Source: Clostridiales bacterium (lineage in GTDB: Bacteria > Bacillota > Clostridia > Oscillospirales > Oscillospiraceae). From it: 64,000 nt of DNA. The position numbers and the translations under genes are program-made. Positions 35,166 through 43,219 of this stretch are shown in pieces. Each line of letters begins with the position of its first letter. Positions within the stretch are counted from its first letter, which is position 1. The stretch spans positions 62,001 to 126,000 of the forward strand of contig QAMJ01000014.1 of NCBI GenBank assembly GCA_003150355.1, in the 5' to 3' direction. The notes under the pieces were generated by a model, which was not told the origin of the DNA, made no database searches, and worked only from the letters and a program-made list of their open reading frames with translations.

Positions 35166-35666
35166 ATGCTTATACGGGTGATGAAAGTGAAGCACAATAT
35201 AAAGCTCAGGCAGCTCATCGCGGCCATTGCGCTTCCGCTGGCAGTCGGCGGGCTTGCCGCGTTTCTTACAAAGGACGGCATGAAGCTGTTCGAGACCATG
35301 GCGAAGCCGCCGCTCGCGCCGCCGCAATGGCTCTTTCCCGTTGCATGGACGGCGCTGTATATTCTTATGGGCGTCGCGTCGTATCTTATCTGGACGGCGC
35401 ATGTGTCCGAGGCGCGCAGAGAACGTGCGCTGACGGTGTACGCCCTGCAGCTTGCCGCGAATTTCCTGTGGCTGGTGCTGTTCTTTACGCTTGGGCTGTA
35501 CTTTGTGTCGTTCCTGTGGCTCATTGTGCTGTGGGTGATGATACTGGTATGCACTGTGCTGTTTCACTATATTTCCAGAACCGCGGGGAAGCTCATGCTC
35601 CCGTACCTTATATGGACGGCCTTTGCCGGGTATCTGAACCTCGGTATATGGCTCTTAAACCGATGA
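35166..35666 (+). CDS. TspO/MBR family membrane protein
   Basis: 166 aa, five membrane spans, the normal size for TspO. Motifs seen: LAVGGLAAFLT near the start, KPPLAPPQWLFPVAWTALYILMG (the family PPxWxFPxxWTxLY signature) and a C-terminal YLNLGIWLLN. TspO proteins bind porphyrins and steroids; in bacteria they are linked to tetrapyrrole handling and stress. Start choice is uncertain: ATG 35181 or GTG 35187 gives a more usual N-terminus (MKVKHNIKLRQ), and GGGTG lies near the latter. It is a single gene between two terminators. Confidence 0.9.
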   Translation: MLIRVMKVKHNIKLRQLIAAIALPLAVGGLAAFLTKDGMKLFETMAKPPLAPPQWLFPVAWTALYILMGVASYLIWTAHVSEARRERALTVYALQLAANFLWLVLFFTLGLYFVSFLWLIVLWVMILVCTVLFHYISRTAGKLMLPYLIWTAFAGYLNLGIWLLNR

Positions 35667-35670
35667 TATA

Positions 35671-35717
35671 AAGACCCGGAGCCTGTGACTTGTCACGGGC
35701 TCCGGGTCTTATTTTTG
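35671..35717. terminator. Terminator between convergent tspO and ireB
   Basis: 18-bp stem (35671-35688 with 35693-35710, one G-T pair) followed by ATTTTT on the plus strand. Confidence 0.88.
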
Positions 35718-35733
35718 CTTCTACGCAAGGTGC

Positions 35734-35976
35734 TTATTTGTCAAGATAATTCCTGACCAGCTCCTGCATAAGCTCGTCCCTGTCGATACGGCAGATGAGC
35801 GTACGAGCGTTGTTGTAATTGGTGATATAGGTAGGATCCTCCGAGAGAATGTAGCCGACGATCTGATTTATGGGGTTATATCCCTTCACCATGAGGGAGT
35901 TATACACGGACGATAAAATCTCTCTCATCTCGGTCTTACTGTCCAGCGCTGTAAACTTACGGGTTGAATCTTCCAT
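35734..35976 (-). CDS. ireB: IreB family regulatory phosphoprotein (UPF0297)
   Basis: 80 aa, typical length. The sequence MEDSTRKFTALDS then ILSSVYNSLMVKGYNPINQIVGYILSEDPTYITNYNNAR is highly conserved across Firmicutes (YrzL/IreB). In Enterococcus, IreB is phosphorylated on N-terminal threonines by the PASTA kinase IreK and modulates cephalosporin tolerance. The Thr in the DSTRKFT segment would be the candidate site. The gene usually leads an alaS-ruvX group; here it stands alone with its own promoter. GGAGGGG precedes the start. Confidence 0.93.
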   Translation of the reverse strand: MEDSTRKFTALDSKTEMREILSSVYNSLMVKGYNPINQIVGYILSEDPTYITNYNNARTLICRIDRDELMQELVRNYLDK

Positions 35977-36011
35977 GATTTTCCCCTCCTTTTCTCTTTC
36001 TTCTTGGCTAC

Positions 36012-36039
36012 ATTATAACAGAAAACGCAGTCAAGTAAA
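36012..36039 (-). promoter_or_regulatory. ireB promoter
   Basis: Minus strand: TTTACT (36039-36034), 16-base spacer, consensus TATAAT (36017-36012). Confidence 0.65.
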
Positions 36040-36081
36040 GTCGAAAGCGGGTGAAAATTCGTTAAGAATTATTAAATTTTT

Positions 36082-36111
36082 GAGCGCGCCGCATACATAT
36101 GCGGCGCGCTC
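36082..36111 (-). terminator. Hairpin after pheT, possible terminator
   Basis: 14-bp perfect stem (36082-36095 with 36098-36111) 17 bases past the pheT stop. On the minus strand no U-run follows, so termination would be weak or need a factor. Confidence 0.4.
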
Positions 36112-36128
36112 ATTGTGCGTTGACAGGA

Positions 36129-38822
36129 TTATCTGATGAATGCGCCGAACTTTTCTTCCAGCGCCTTGAGCACGGCCTTGACCGTCTCATCCGCGTGCTC
36201 GACAGTCAGGGTCTGATCGTCGGAGCGCATCGTCAGCGAGAAGGCGACGGACTTCTTGCCCTCAATTATATGGTGGCCGGTGTACACGTCAAAGAGCGTG
36301 CAGTCCTTGAGGTACTGGCCGCCGGAGGCGAGGATGCAGTCGCTCAGATCGCCGATGGGGATCGACGCATCGCACACAACGGCGATGTCGCGCGTGACGG
36401 ACGGGAAGCGCGGCAGCGGCTTGTAGACGGGCGTCGCGCCCTTGACGGAGTAGAGCGCGTCAAAACTCAGCTCCGCGCAGTAAAGCTCGGCGTCCACGCC
36501 GTAGTTTGCGGCGACGGCGGGATGAATCTGGCCGAACACGCCGATGCAGGTATCACCGACATAGACCTTTGCGCAGCGGCCGGGGTGGTATGAGGCGTTC
36601 TCCTTCTCGGCAACGAAGCGGGGCTTTGCAGCGCCGAGGTCGCTTATCAGAGTCTCGACCCAGCCCTTGACGGTGAAGAAGTCGACATCCGCGCCGTATG
36701 CGCCGAGGGAGACTATCTTCGGCTCGTCCGCCGTGCCGTCGGGGCGCTTGAAGTATACTCTGCCGATCTCATAGAGATAGGCGGCCTTGTTGCGGTAATT
36801 GTAGTTGCGGGTGAGGATCTCAAGCATCGAGGGGAGGACGGTCGTGCGCATGATGGAGGTGTCCTCGCCGAGGGGGTTCAAGATACGGAGGCTGTCGCGC
36901 AGCGGGGAGTCCGCGGGCATGCGGATCTTGTCATAGTAGCTGGGGCTTATGAAGGAGTAGGTGATGATCTCATCCAGACCCATGCTGCGGCAGACCTGAC
37001 CGACCGCGCGCTCGCACTGCTGCACCTCGCTGAAGCCGCCGCTCGTGGTGGCGCTGCCGGCAAACTGCGTGGGTATCTCATTATAGCCGTAGAAGCGGGC
37101 GACCTCTTCGGCGATGTCGGAGTAATGCGAAACGTCGCCGCGCCATGAGGGGACATGGATAATGTCGCCCTCGGGGGTGAAGCCGAGGCGGATGAGGATA
37201 TCGCGCATCGTGGCCTCGTCTATATCGGTGCCGAGCAGGGCGTTTATCTTCTCCGGTTCGAGCTTGACGTCGGTGTGCGGCAGGGGCTTGGGGATAACGT
37301 CGATTATCCCGTCGACGACCTCGCCCGCGCCGAGCAGTTCTATAAGCTCGCAGGCGCGCTGTACGGCGTCATAGGTGTTGTAGACGTCCAGCCCCTTCTC
37401 ATAGCGGGAGGAAGCGTCGGTGCGCATGCCAAGGGCGGTAGCGGTGCGGCGGATAGAGGTGCCGTTGAAGTTCGCGCTCTCAAAGAGCACCATTGCCGTG
37501 TCGCCGACGATCTCGCTGTTCTCGCCGCCCATGACGCCCGCGACCGCGACGGGCTTCTCAGTGTCGCAGATGCAGAGCATGGAGGGGGTCAGCGCGCGGG
37601 AGGTACCGTCGAGCGTGCGGATGCTCTCGCCCTCGCGGGCAAGGCGGACATGGATCTCATGATCCTTGACGCAGCTGAAGTCGAAGGCGTGCATCGGCTG
37701 GCCGTATTCCATCATGACGTAGTTCGTGATATCGACGATGTTGTTTATCGGGCGCATACCGGCGTTGCGGATGCGCTCGCGCATCCATGCGGGGGACGGA
37801 GCGATCTTGACGTTCTTGACCATGCGCGCAGTGTAGCGCGGGCAGAGCTCCGGTTCCTCGATGATGATCTTTGCCATGTCGTTTATATTGCCGCCGGCGG
37901 CTGCATTGACAACGGGGGTGTGCAGCTTGAGGGGCTTTTTGAACGTGACGGAGGCCTCACGCGCAAGACCGATCATGCACAGGCAGTCCGGGCGGTTCGG
38001 GGTGATCTCGTAATCAACGACGTGATCATCCAGCCCGAGCAGGACGGCGACGTCGTCACCGGGCTTGCAGTCCTCGTTGAGGATGAGGATGCCGTCGGTG
38101 ATGCAGTGGGGGAACTCCTCCTGCTTTGCGCGCAGGTCGTCAAGCGTGCAGACGTGGTTTTTCGCCGTGTCATAAGCAACCAGATCGCCCGCATGCAGGT
38201 TCATGCACCCGGTCTCGGCGCTGACAGTCTCAGACCCGGTGCTGAGCGAGAGCGCGTATCTGGAGTAGCCAACGGTCTCAACATGCTCGACCTGAGCGGC
38301 GATGACCTTGCCGAATATCCTGTCACCGGCCTTGATGTCGGCGGCGACGGAGGGCTTTTCCGGATCGATGGGGTGATAGTCGCCGAGGATAGCAGCGGGA
38401 GTGATGACAGCGTAGGGGAAGTCATGCGTCGTCATGCCAAGCTCCTTGAGCGAGCAGAGCATGCCGTTGGAGGGAACGCCGCGCAGCTTGCCCTTGGTGA
38501 TCTTCACGCCGCCGGGCAGCAGGGAGTTGTGCAGCGCGACGGGGACGATATCGCCCTCATGGATGTTCCATGCGCCGGTGCATATCTGCACAGGCTCGCT
38601 CTCGCCGACGTCTATCTGGGTGACGAGCATATGGTCGGAATTGGGGTGCTTCTCGATGGAGACGATGCGCCCGACCTTCACGCCGTGCATGGTCTTGCTG
38701 AGATCGTCCGTGACCTCGACCTTGGAGCCGGAGACCGTCATGGCCTCGCCGAATGTATGGTCGTCATATTCTTCAAGGCTGAGATCGACGAACTCGTTCA
38801 GCCATTTTCTTGACATCTTCAT
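36129..38822 (-). CDS. pheT: Phenylalanyl-tRNA synthetase beta chain with an insertion
   Basis: 897 aa, about 90-100 longer than the roughly 800 aa usual for bacterial PheT. Standard parts: MSRKWLNEFVDL start, tRNA-binding OB domain (about 40-135, ending NGMLCSLKELGM), B3/4 editing domain and B5 core (ITPNRPDCLCMIGLAREA, PMHAFDF) and the C-terminal anticodon-binding domain (SVTRDIAVV). The extra sequence lies at about residues 137-238, between SLKELGM and DGILILNED. It contains AGDRIFGKVIAAQVEHVETVGYSRYAL and has no motif I know. GGGAGGT precedes ATG 38822. The gene lies 19 bases downstream of pheS in one operon. Confidence 0.95.
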   Translation of the reverse strand: MKMSRKWLNEFVDLSLEEYDDHTFGEAMTVSGSKVEVTDDLSKTMHGVKVGRIVSIEKHPNSDHMLVTQIDVGESEPVQICTGAWNIHEGDIVPVALHNSLLPGGVKITKGKLRGVPSNGMLCSLKELGMTTHDFPYAVITPAAILGDYHPIDPEKPSVAADIKAGDRIFGKVIAAQVEHVETVGYSRYALSLSTGSETVSAETGCMNLHAGDLVAYDTAKNHVCTLDDLRAKQEEFPHCITDGILILNEDCKPGDDVAVLLGLDDHVVDYEITPNRPDCLCMIGLAREASVTFKKPLKLHTPVVNAAAGGNINDMAKIIIEEPELCPRYTARMVKNVKIAPSPAWMRERIRNAGMRPINNIVDITNYVMMEYGQPMHAFDFSCVKDHEIHVRLAREGESIRTLDGTSRALTPSMLCICDTEKPVAVAGVMGGENSEIVGDTAMVLFESANFNGTSIRRTATALGMRTDASSRYEKGLDVYNTYDAVQRACELIELLGAGEVVDGIIDVIPKPLPHTDVKLEPEKINALLGTDIDEATMRDILIRLGFTPEGDIIHVPSWRGDVSHYSDIAEEVARFYGYNEIPTQFAGSATTSGGFSEVQQCERAVGQVCRSMGLDEIITYSFISPSYYDKIRMPADSPLRDSLRILNPLGEDTSIMRTTVLPSMLEILTRNYNYRNKAAYLYEIGRVYFKRPDGTADEPKIVSLGAYGADVDFFTVKGWVETLISDLGAAKPRFVAEKENASYHPGRCAKVYVGDTCIGVFGQIHPAVAANYGVDAELYCAELSFDALYSVKGATPVYKPLPRFPSVTRDIAVVCDASIPIGDLSDCILASGGQYLKDCTLFDVYTGHHIIEGKKSVAFSLTMRSDDQTLTVEHADETVKAVLKALEEKFGAFIR

Positions 38823-38841
38823 ATATCATTTACCTCCCTGA

Positions 38842-39867
38842 TCAGAACTGTTCGAGGAATCTGACATCGTTCTCGAATATCAGACGCATGTCGGTGATCT
38901 TGTACTCGCCGAGAGCAAGGCGCTCAAGCCCCATGCCGAAGGCCCAGCCGGAGTACACGTCCGGATCGATGCCGCAGCCCTCAAGAACCTTGGGGTGTAC
39001 CATGCCCGCGCCGAGGACTTCAATCCAGCCCTCGCCCTTGCAGGTCGGGCAGCCCTTACCGCCGCACTTGTGGCACTGAATGTCCAGCTCGCAGCTCGGC
39101 TCGGTGAACGGGAAGTGGTGCGGACGGAAGCGCGTGACCGTGCCCTTGCCGTATATCTTCTCGACGACGAGGTTGAGCGTCGCCTTGAGGTCTGCCATGG
39201 TTATGCCCTTGTCGATGACCATGCCTTCAATCTGGTGGAACATGGGGGAGTGCGTCGCGTCGACCTCATCCTTGCGGTAGACTCTGCCGGGGGCGATGAT
39301 GCGGATAGGCGGCTGGCGCGTCTCCATGGCGTGTATCTGCATCGGGGAGGTCTGCGTGCGCAGAAGTATCTTGCCGTCCTCGGTGAAGTAGAAGGTGTCC
39401 GTCCAGTCACGGGAAGGGTGGCCCTCGTCGATGTTCAGCTTCGTGAAGTTATATTCCGCAAGCTCGACCTCGGGGCCGTCGAGTATCTCAAAGCCCATGC
39501 CGATGAATATATCCTTGAGCTGGTCGAGGACGTTGTACATCGGGTGCTTGTGCCCCATGCGTATATCCTTGCCCGGCAGCGTCACGTCGACGGCTTCGCT
39601 CTCGAGCTTGAGCTCCATCATCGCGGAAGAAAGCTCCTCACGGCGCTTGTCTATCGCTTCTTCGATCTCGCTCCTGAGCTGGTTTGCCAGCTGCCCCATC
39701 GCGGGGCGCTCCTCAGCCGAGAGGCTGCCCATCTGGCGCAGTATCGCCGTCAGCTCGCCCTTTTTGCCGAGGTACCTGACGCGCATCGCCTCAAGGCGCT
39801 CCGCGCTGTCACAATCCAGAATTTCCTTTACCGATGACTCTCTGAGCTTCTGCATTAATTCTTTCAT
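38842..39867 (-). CDS. pheS: Phenylalanyl-tRNA synthetase alpha chain
   Basis: 341 aa from ATG 39867; the longer frame upstream is T-box leader, not protein. The N-terminal coiled coil (1-90) is followed by the class II catalytic core. Motif 2 region appears as TSPMQIHAMETRQPPIRII then GRVYRKDEVDATHSPMFHQIEG, and motif 3 as GWAFGMGLERLAL near the C-terminus. A CHKCGGKGCPTCKGEGW insertion carries four cysteines that could bind zinc. Together with PheT it charges tRNA-Phe. Expression is governed by the T-box upstream. Confidence 0.96.
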   Translation of the reverse strand: MKELMQKLRESSVKEILDCDSAERLEAMRVRYLGKKGELTAILRQMGSLSAEERPAMGQLANQLRSEIEEAIDKRREELSSAMMELKLESEAVDVTLPGKDIRMGHKHPMYNVLDQLKDIFIGMGFEILDGPEVELAEYNFTKLNIDEGHPSRDWTDTFYFTEDGKILLRTQTSPMQIHAMETRQPPIRIIAPGRVYRKDEVDATHSPMFHQIEGMVIDKGITMADLKATLNLVVEKIYGKGTVTRFRPHHFPFTEPSCELDIQCHKCGGKGCPTCKGEGWIEVLGAGMVHPKVLEGCGIDPDVYSGWAFGMGLERLALGEYKITDMRLIFENDVRFLEQF

Positions 39868-39884
39868 TTGCCAACTTCTCCTGT

Positions 39885-40120
39885 AAAAAAATAAAGCCCC
39901 CGTCCCTCCGTAACCAAGGGACGAAAGCATGGCTTCCGCGGTACCACCCACGTTCGGCTCTGATGAGCCGCTCTTTATGACGCTTAACGCGCGCCGCACG
40001 CCGGGGATTGGCCGGAGCTCACGGGCGAACCAAACGCGCGCGGCCTATGGAGGCTTGCAGCCGGTGACCCCCACTCTCTGACAGGTGCATCCGCGTTATT
40101 TTCCCGTTCAACGCTGTAAC
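39885..40120 (-). promoter_or_regulatory. T-box leader of pheST, specifier UUC (phenylalanine)
   Basis: Minus strand: an AGAGAGTGGGG-type Stem I element near 40078, a specifier GG-TTC-GCC with codon TTC at 40029-40027, and the T-box sequence TGGGTGGTACCGCGG at 39950-39936. The terminator stem has arms 39923-39917 and 39907-39901, followed by GGGGGCTTTATTTTTTT. Uncharged tRNA-Phe should cause read-through into pheS. The T-box motif and terminator are clear; the specifier position is inferred from its context. Confidence 0.88.
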
Positions 40121-40239
40121 ATATAAAATTTATCACAGCCTGACGATTTTTGCAAGACCTATTTGACTATTCTTTCATAGGTGATTATAATTGAACAAGC
40201 CGCATAAGGTTTAGCATAATTGATTTCGGAGGTCAACGG

Positions 40240-40827
40240 ATGACTATGAAACGAGTATGCCTGCCTTTGTTGGCGATCGTGTGCCTGCTGCTCACCGGCT
40301 GCGCGGGCCGCGAGGTCGAGAAAGCCTATGCCGGGTTTTCCGAGCGTGTGAACGCGGCGCAGTCGCTTACCTTTACCGCGAACGTGCGCGCCGAGTATGA
40401 GCACAAGACGGCGAAGTTCACCCTGAGCTACACTGAGGACGACAGCGGCGGCGCGGTGACGGTATTAGCGCCGGAGCTTATCGCGGGCGTGACCGCACGT
40501 GTTGAGCCGGGGAGCACCGTTTTGCAGTATGACGGGGTCGTACTCGATACCGGCTCGCTCGACTCCCTCGGGCTCTCGCCCATGTCGTCACTGCCGGTGC
40601 TGGTGCAGGCGATGAAGAGCGGGCATCTTGACTCCTACGGCGAGGAGGACGGCCTGTATGTCTGCCACCTTGAGCCGAACGATGAGTACCGCGTCGCTGT
40701 CTGGTTCGAGCCAGATGGGATGGTGCCGCAGCGCGCCGAGCTTGAAAGCGGCGGGCGCGTCACGGTCATCGCCGAGATAAGCGGCTGGACGGAGGGCACG
40801 GCCGCCGCAGAAACCGAAACGGAATAA
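40240..40827 (+). CDS. Lipoprotein, GerS-like
   Basis: 195 aa. A signal peptide ends in the lipobox LLLTGC (cysteine about residue 21). The mature part, with LTFTANVRAEYEHKTAKFTLSYTED and later VAPELIAGVTARV-like strands, has the look of a LolA/GerS beta-sandwich lipoprotein. In Clostridioides difficile, gerS, a lipoprotein needed for cortex hydrolysis during germination, is immediately upstream of alr2; the same order occurs here. ATG 40240 is chosen because GGAGGT lies 6 bases upstream. The GerS assignment rests on location and general character, not on aligned residues. Confidence 0.6.
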   Translation: MTMKRVCLPLLAIVCLLLTGCAGREVEKAYAGFSERVNAAQSLTFTANVRAEYEHKTAKFTLSYTEDDSGGAVTVLAPELIAGVTARVEPGSTVLQYDGVVLDTGSLDSLGLSPMSSLPVLVQAMKSGHLDSYGEEDGLYVCHLEPNDEYRVAVWFEPDGMVPQRAELESGGRVTVIAEISGWTEGTAAAETETE

Positions 40828-40850
40828 TATTGAAAGGCAGAGAGAAATAA

Positions 40851-41978
40851 ATGGACGATCTGCAGAAGAGAAGCTGGGCTGAAATAAGCCTTGAGAATAT
40901 CCGCCATAACTATAACGCCATACGCGCGTCGCTGCCGGAGGGCTGCCGCTTCCTCGGCGTTGTGAAGGCCGATGCCTACGGGCACGGCGCGGTGCAGGTG
41001 TCGCACCTTTTACAGGACTGCGGCGCGGATTATCTGGCCGTGTCCTGCCTTGACGAAGCGCTTGAGCTGCGCCGCGGCGGGATAACCATGCCTATCCTCA
41101 TTCTCGGCCATACGCCGCCGGAGTATACGAGCGTGCTGATCGAGAACCGCATCACCCAGACTGTGAGCTGCTATGCCAAGGCGCTGGAGTATTCCACCGC
41201 GGCGACGGCGCTCGGCGCTGTGCTGAAGATACACATAAAGCTCGATACCGGTATGTCACGCCTTGGCTTTCTCTGCGCAGGCGAGTATTTTGACGAGGGC
41301 GTGCAGAACGTGATAGACGCCTGCCGCCTGCCAGGGCTTGAGCCCGAGGGCGTGTACACGCACTTTGCGGTCTCCGATGAGGAGGGCGAGGAGAATGAGC
41401 AGTATACCCGCGAGCAGTTCTCGCTTTTCCGCGCGGTGATCGACGCTGTGAGCGAGCGAGGCGGCGTGGCGTTTAGGATACGCCACTGTGCAAACAGCGG
41501 CGCGGTCGTGAATTATCCGGAGATGGCGCTCGACATGGCGCGCCCCGGCCTGCTGCTCTACGGCTACGGGGACGGCACAGGCCGCCTCGGTCTGCGTCCG
41601 TGCATGCGCCTTGTCACGACCGTCAGCACCATCAAGCTCTATGAGCCGGGCACCTGCGTGAGCTACGGCCGGCGCTTCACGACCGAACGGCGCACACGCA
41701 TGGGCGTGCTCGCCATCGGCTATGCCGACGGCCTGCCGCGCCTTATCTCCAACAAGTGCAGCTTCGCCGCGCGCGGGGGCTTTGCGCCGCAGCGGGGGAG
41801 CATATGCATGGACATGTGCATGATCGACCTGACCGATCTGCCGGAGGTCGACGTCGGCAGCGAGGTCGAGATATTCGGCGAGATGAATGATATATACAAG
41901 CTCTCCGCCGCGGCGCAGACCATACCGTATGAGCTCCTCTGCGCGGTGTCAAAGCGTGTCCCGAGAGTGTATAAATAA
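40851..41978 (+). CDS. alr: Alanine racemase
   Basis: 375 aa, normal length. PLP-binding Lys39 lies in VVKADAYGHG, and the second catalytic base Tyr272 in CVSYGRRF. The IHIKLDTGMSRLGF and RPGLLLYGYG elements are typical. It converts L- to D-alanine for peptidoglycan. It follows the GerS-like gene by 23 bases and shares its transcript. In spore formers a second alanine racemase in this context can also limit L-alanine signalling during germination. Confidence 0.96.
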   Translation: MDDLQKRSWAEISLENIRHNYNAIRASLPEGCRFLGVVKADAYGHGAVQVSHLLQDCGADYLAVSCLDEALELRRGGITMPILILGHTPPEYTSVLIENRITQTVSCYAKALEYSTAATALGAVLKIHIKLDTGMSRLGFLCAGEYFDEGVQNVIDACRLPGLEPEGVYTHFAVSDEEGEENEQYTREQFSLFRAVIDAVSERGGVAFRIRHCANSGAVVNYPEMALDMARPGLLLYGYGDGTGRLGLRPCMRLVTTVSTIKLYEPGTCVSYGRRFTTERRTRMGVLAIGYADGLPRLISNKCSFAARGGFAPQRGSICMDMCMIDLTDLPEVDVGSEVEIFGEMNDIYKLSAAAQTIPYELLCAVSKRVPRVYK

Positions 41979-41986
41979 AAGAAAAC

Positions 41987-42025
41987 GGCGCACTGCAATG
42001 TATTTGCAGTGCGCCAAATATTTTT
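41987..42025. terminator. Terminator between alr and the CDF gene
   Basis: 12-bp perfect stem (41987-41998 with 42004-42015) then AAATATTTTT on the plus strand; the GAAAAC on the left gives TTTTC for the minus strand. Confidence 0.85.
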
Positions 42026-42036
42026 GCCAGATCGAA

Positions 42037-42921
42037 TTATTCCGCGCTTGCACTTGCCGGGTTTTCGTGTATCATAATGTGCTTTATATCAGGGTACTTG
42101 TGCTCGACGGCGTTGTGGACGCGCTCGGCGATGCTGTGCGCATCAGAAAGCGTCATGCTGCCGTCGACGCTTATCTCGGCATCGATATACACCTTGCTGC
42201 CAAACTTGCGTGTGCGCAGCGTGTCAAGGCTCACAACGCCGTCCTGCGCGCGGATGAAGTCGGCAAGGCTCTTCTCGTAGCTGTCGCCGCAGGCTGTGTC
42301 GAGCATCTTGTCTGCCGCATCCTTCAGAATGTCGTAAGCGACCTTGAGGATGCACAGGCATATCGCAACGCAGGCGACGGGCTCGAGCACCGGCACGCCG
42401 AGCATTGCCCCGCCTATGCCGATGAGCGAGCCAACGGACGAGAGCGCGTCAGAGCGGTGGTGCCACGCATCGGCCATGAAAGCCGATGAATTGAGCTTCC
42501 TGGCGTAGTGCCGGGTGTACCAGAACATACCCTCCTTGACGACTATGGACACGATGGCAGCCGCGAGAGCTATCCCGCCGGGCACGGCGAGACTTTCGTA
42601 ATGCCCCGCGATGATCTTCTGCAAGCCGCCCCAGCCGATGCCGAGGCCGGTCGCGAGCAGGATAACGCCGAGCGCGGTGGACGCGAGGCATTCGAGCCTG
42701 TCATGCCCGTAGGGGTGATCCCTGTCCGGCCCTTTCTGCGCGAGCTTCACGCCGATGAAGGCGATGAAGGTCGCGAACACATCGGACAGCGAATGCACCG
42801 CGTCCGACACCATTGCGCCGGAGTGCCCGGCAATGCCCGCGTAGAGCTTGAAAGCAACGAGCAGTATGTTTCCTGTGACGCCGACGGCGGTCAGCCGCGC
42901 GACGATTTTCTTTTCAGACAT
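42037..42921 (-). CDS. Cation diffusion facilitator (CzcD-like) metal exporter
   Basis: 294 aa from ATG 42921, preceded by GGAGGGGAT; the longer frame extends into the riboswitch. Six membrane spans with the two CDF metal-site motifs: DAVHSLSDVF in span 2 and DAWHHRSDAL in span 5 (HxxxD pairs). A cytoplasmic C-terminal domain of about 80 residues ends in ...HKYPDIKHIMIHENP. CDF proteins export divalent metals in exchange for protons. The leader resembles a NiCo riboswitch, so Co2+ or Ni2+ is the probable substrate, though many CDF proteins also move Zn2+ or Fe2+. Confidence 0.92.
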   Translation of the reverse strand: MSEKKIVARLTAVGVTGNILLVAFKLYAGIAGHSGAMVSDAVHSLSDVFATFIAFIGVKLAQKGPDRDHPYGHDRLECLASTALGVILLATGLGIGWGGLQKIIAGHYESLAVPGGIALAAAIVSIVVKEGMFWYTRHYARKLNSSAFMADAWHHRSDALSSVGSLIGIGGAMLGVPVLEPVACVAICLCILKVAYDILKDAADKMLDTACGDSYEKSLADFIRAQDGVVSLDTLRTRKFGSKVYIDAEISVDGSMTLSDAHSIAERVHNAVEHKYPDIKHIMIHENPASASAE

Positions 42922-42970
42922 GACAGATCCCCTCCACGGTATAATATGCACTTCACGAGCCGAGGGGAAT

Positions 42971-43085
42971 AAAAAATACAGTCCCCCTCGGAACATACTA
43001 CTGTCCCGCAGAGACTGTCTGTCTTCTCTGCTGCCGCCTTGCGGCGACCCGGCTGGCGAAAAGATACGCTGCCTGTTCAGTTTGT
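42971..43085 (-). promoter_or_regulatory. Probable NiCo (czcD) riboswitch with transcription terminator
   Basis: Minus-strand leader with conserved-looking blocks GAACAGGCAGC (from 43078), CCGGGTCGCCGCAAGG, GGCAGC, GACAG and CTGCGGGACAG (ending 43001). The last block overlaps a terminator: ACAGT (43004-43000) pairs with ACTGT, a bulge follows, TTCC pairs with GGGG, and then comes ATTTTTT. In the known NiCo class, metal binding holds the 3' conserved strand and prevents this terminator, so the exporter turns on. Position upstream of a CDF gene and this overlap fit the class; the consensus was compared from memory only. Confidence 0.7.
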
Positions 43086-43126
43086 ACTGTTGTCGTATAC
43101 GCGATGCAGTGCAAAGAGTTTATGAG

Positions 43127-43155
43127 ATACTAACACATGCCATGCCTTTTGTCAA
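43127..43155 (-). promoter_or_regulatory. Promoter of the riboswitch-CDF transcript
   Basis: Minus strand: consensus TTGACA (43155-43150), 17-base spacer, TAGTAT (43132-43127). The predicted RNA start lies just before the aptamer. Confidence 0.75.
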
Positions 43156-43177
43156 CGGGAAAAGTGTGAATAAATGA

Positions 43178-43207
43178 AAAGCCGTACCGGAATTTCGGTA
43201 CGGCTTT
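43178..43207 (-). terminator. Terminator of the tct operon
   Basis: 12-bp perfect stem (43178-43189 with 43196-43207). On the minus strand it is followed by TCATTTATT after a TTTT end of the stem. It lies 12 bases after the aldolase-family stop. Confidence 0.8.
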
Positions 43208-43219
43208 GGTAGTTTTTAA

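Noticed and set aside
39868..39999. 44-codon N-terminal extension of PheS
   Set aside because: Encoded by the T-box motif and terminator; the family start MKELMQKLRE is at 39867.
42922..42996. 25-codon N-terminal extension of the CDF protein
   Set aside because: Encoded by the riboswitch expression platform; the ribosome site supports ATG 42921.
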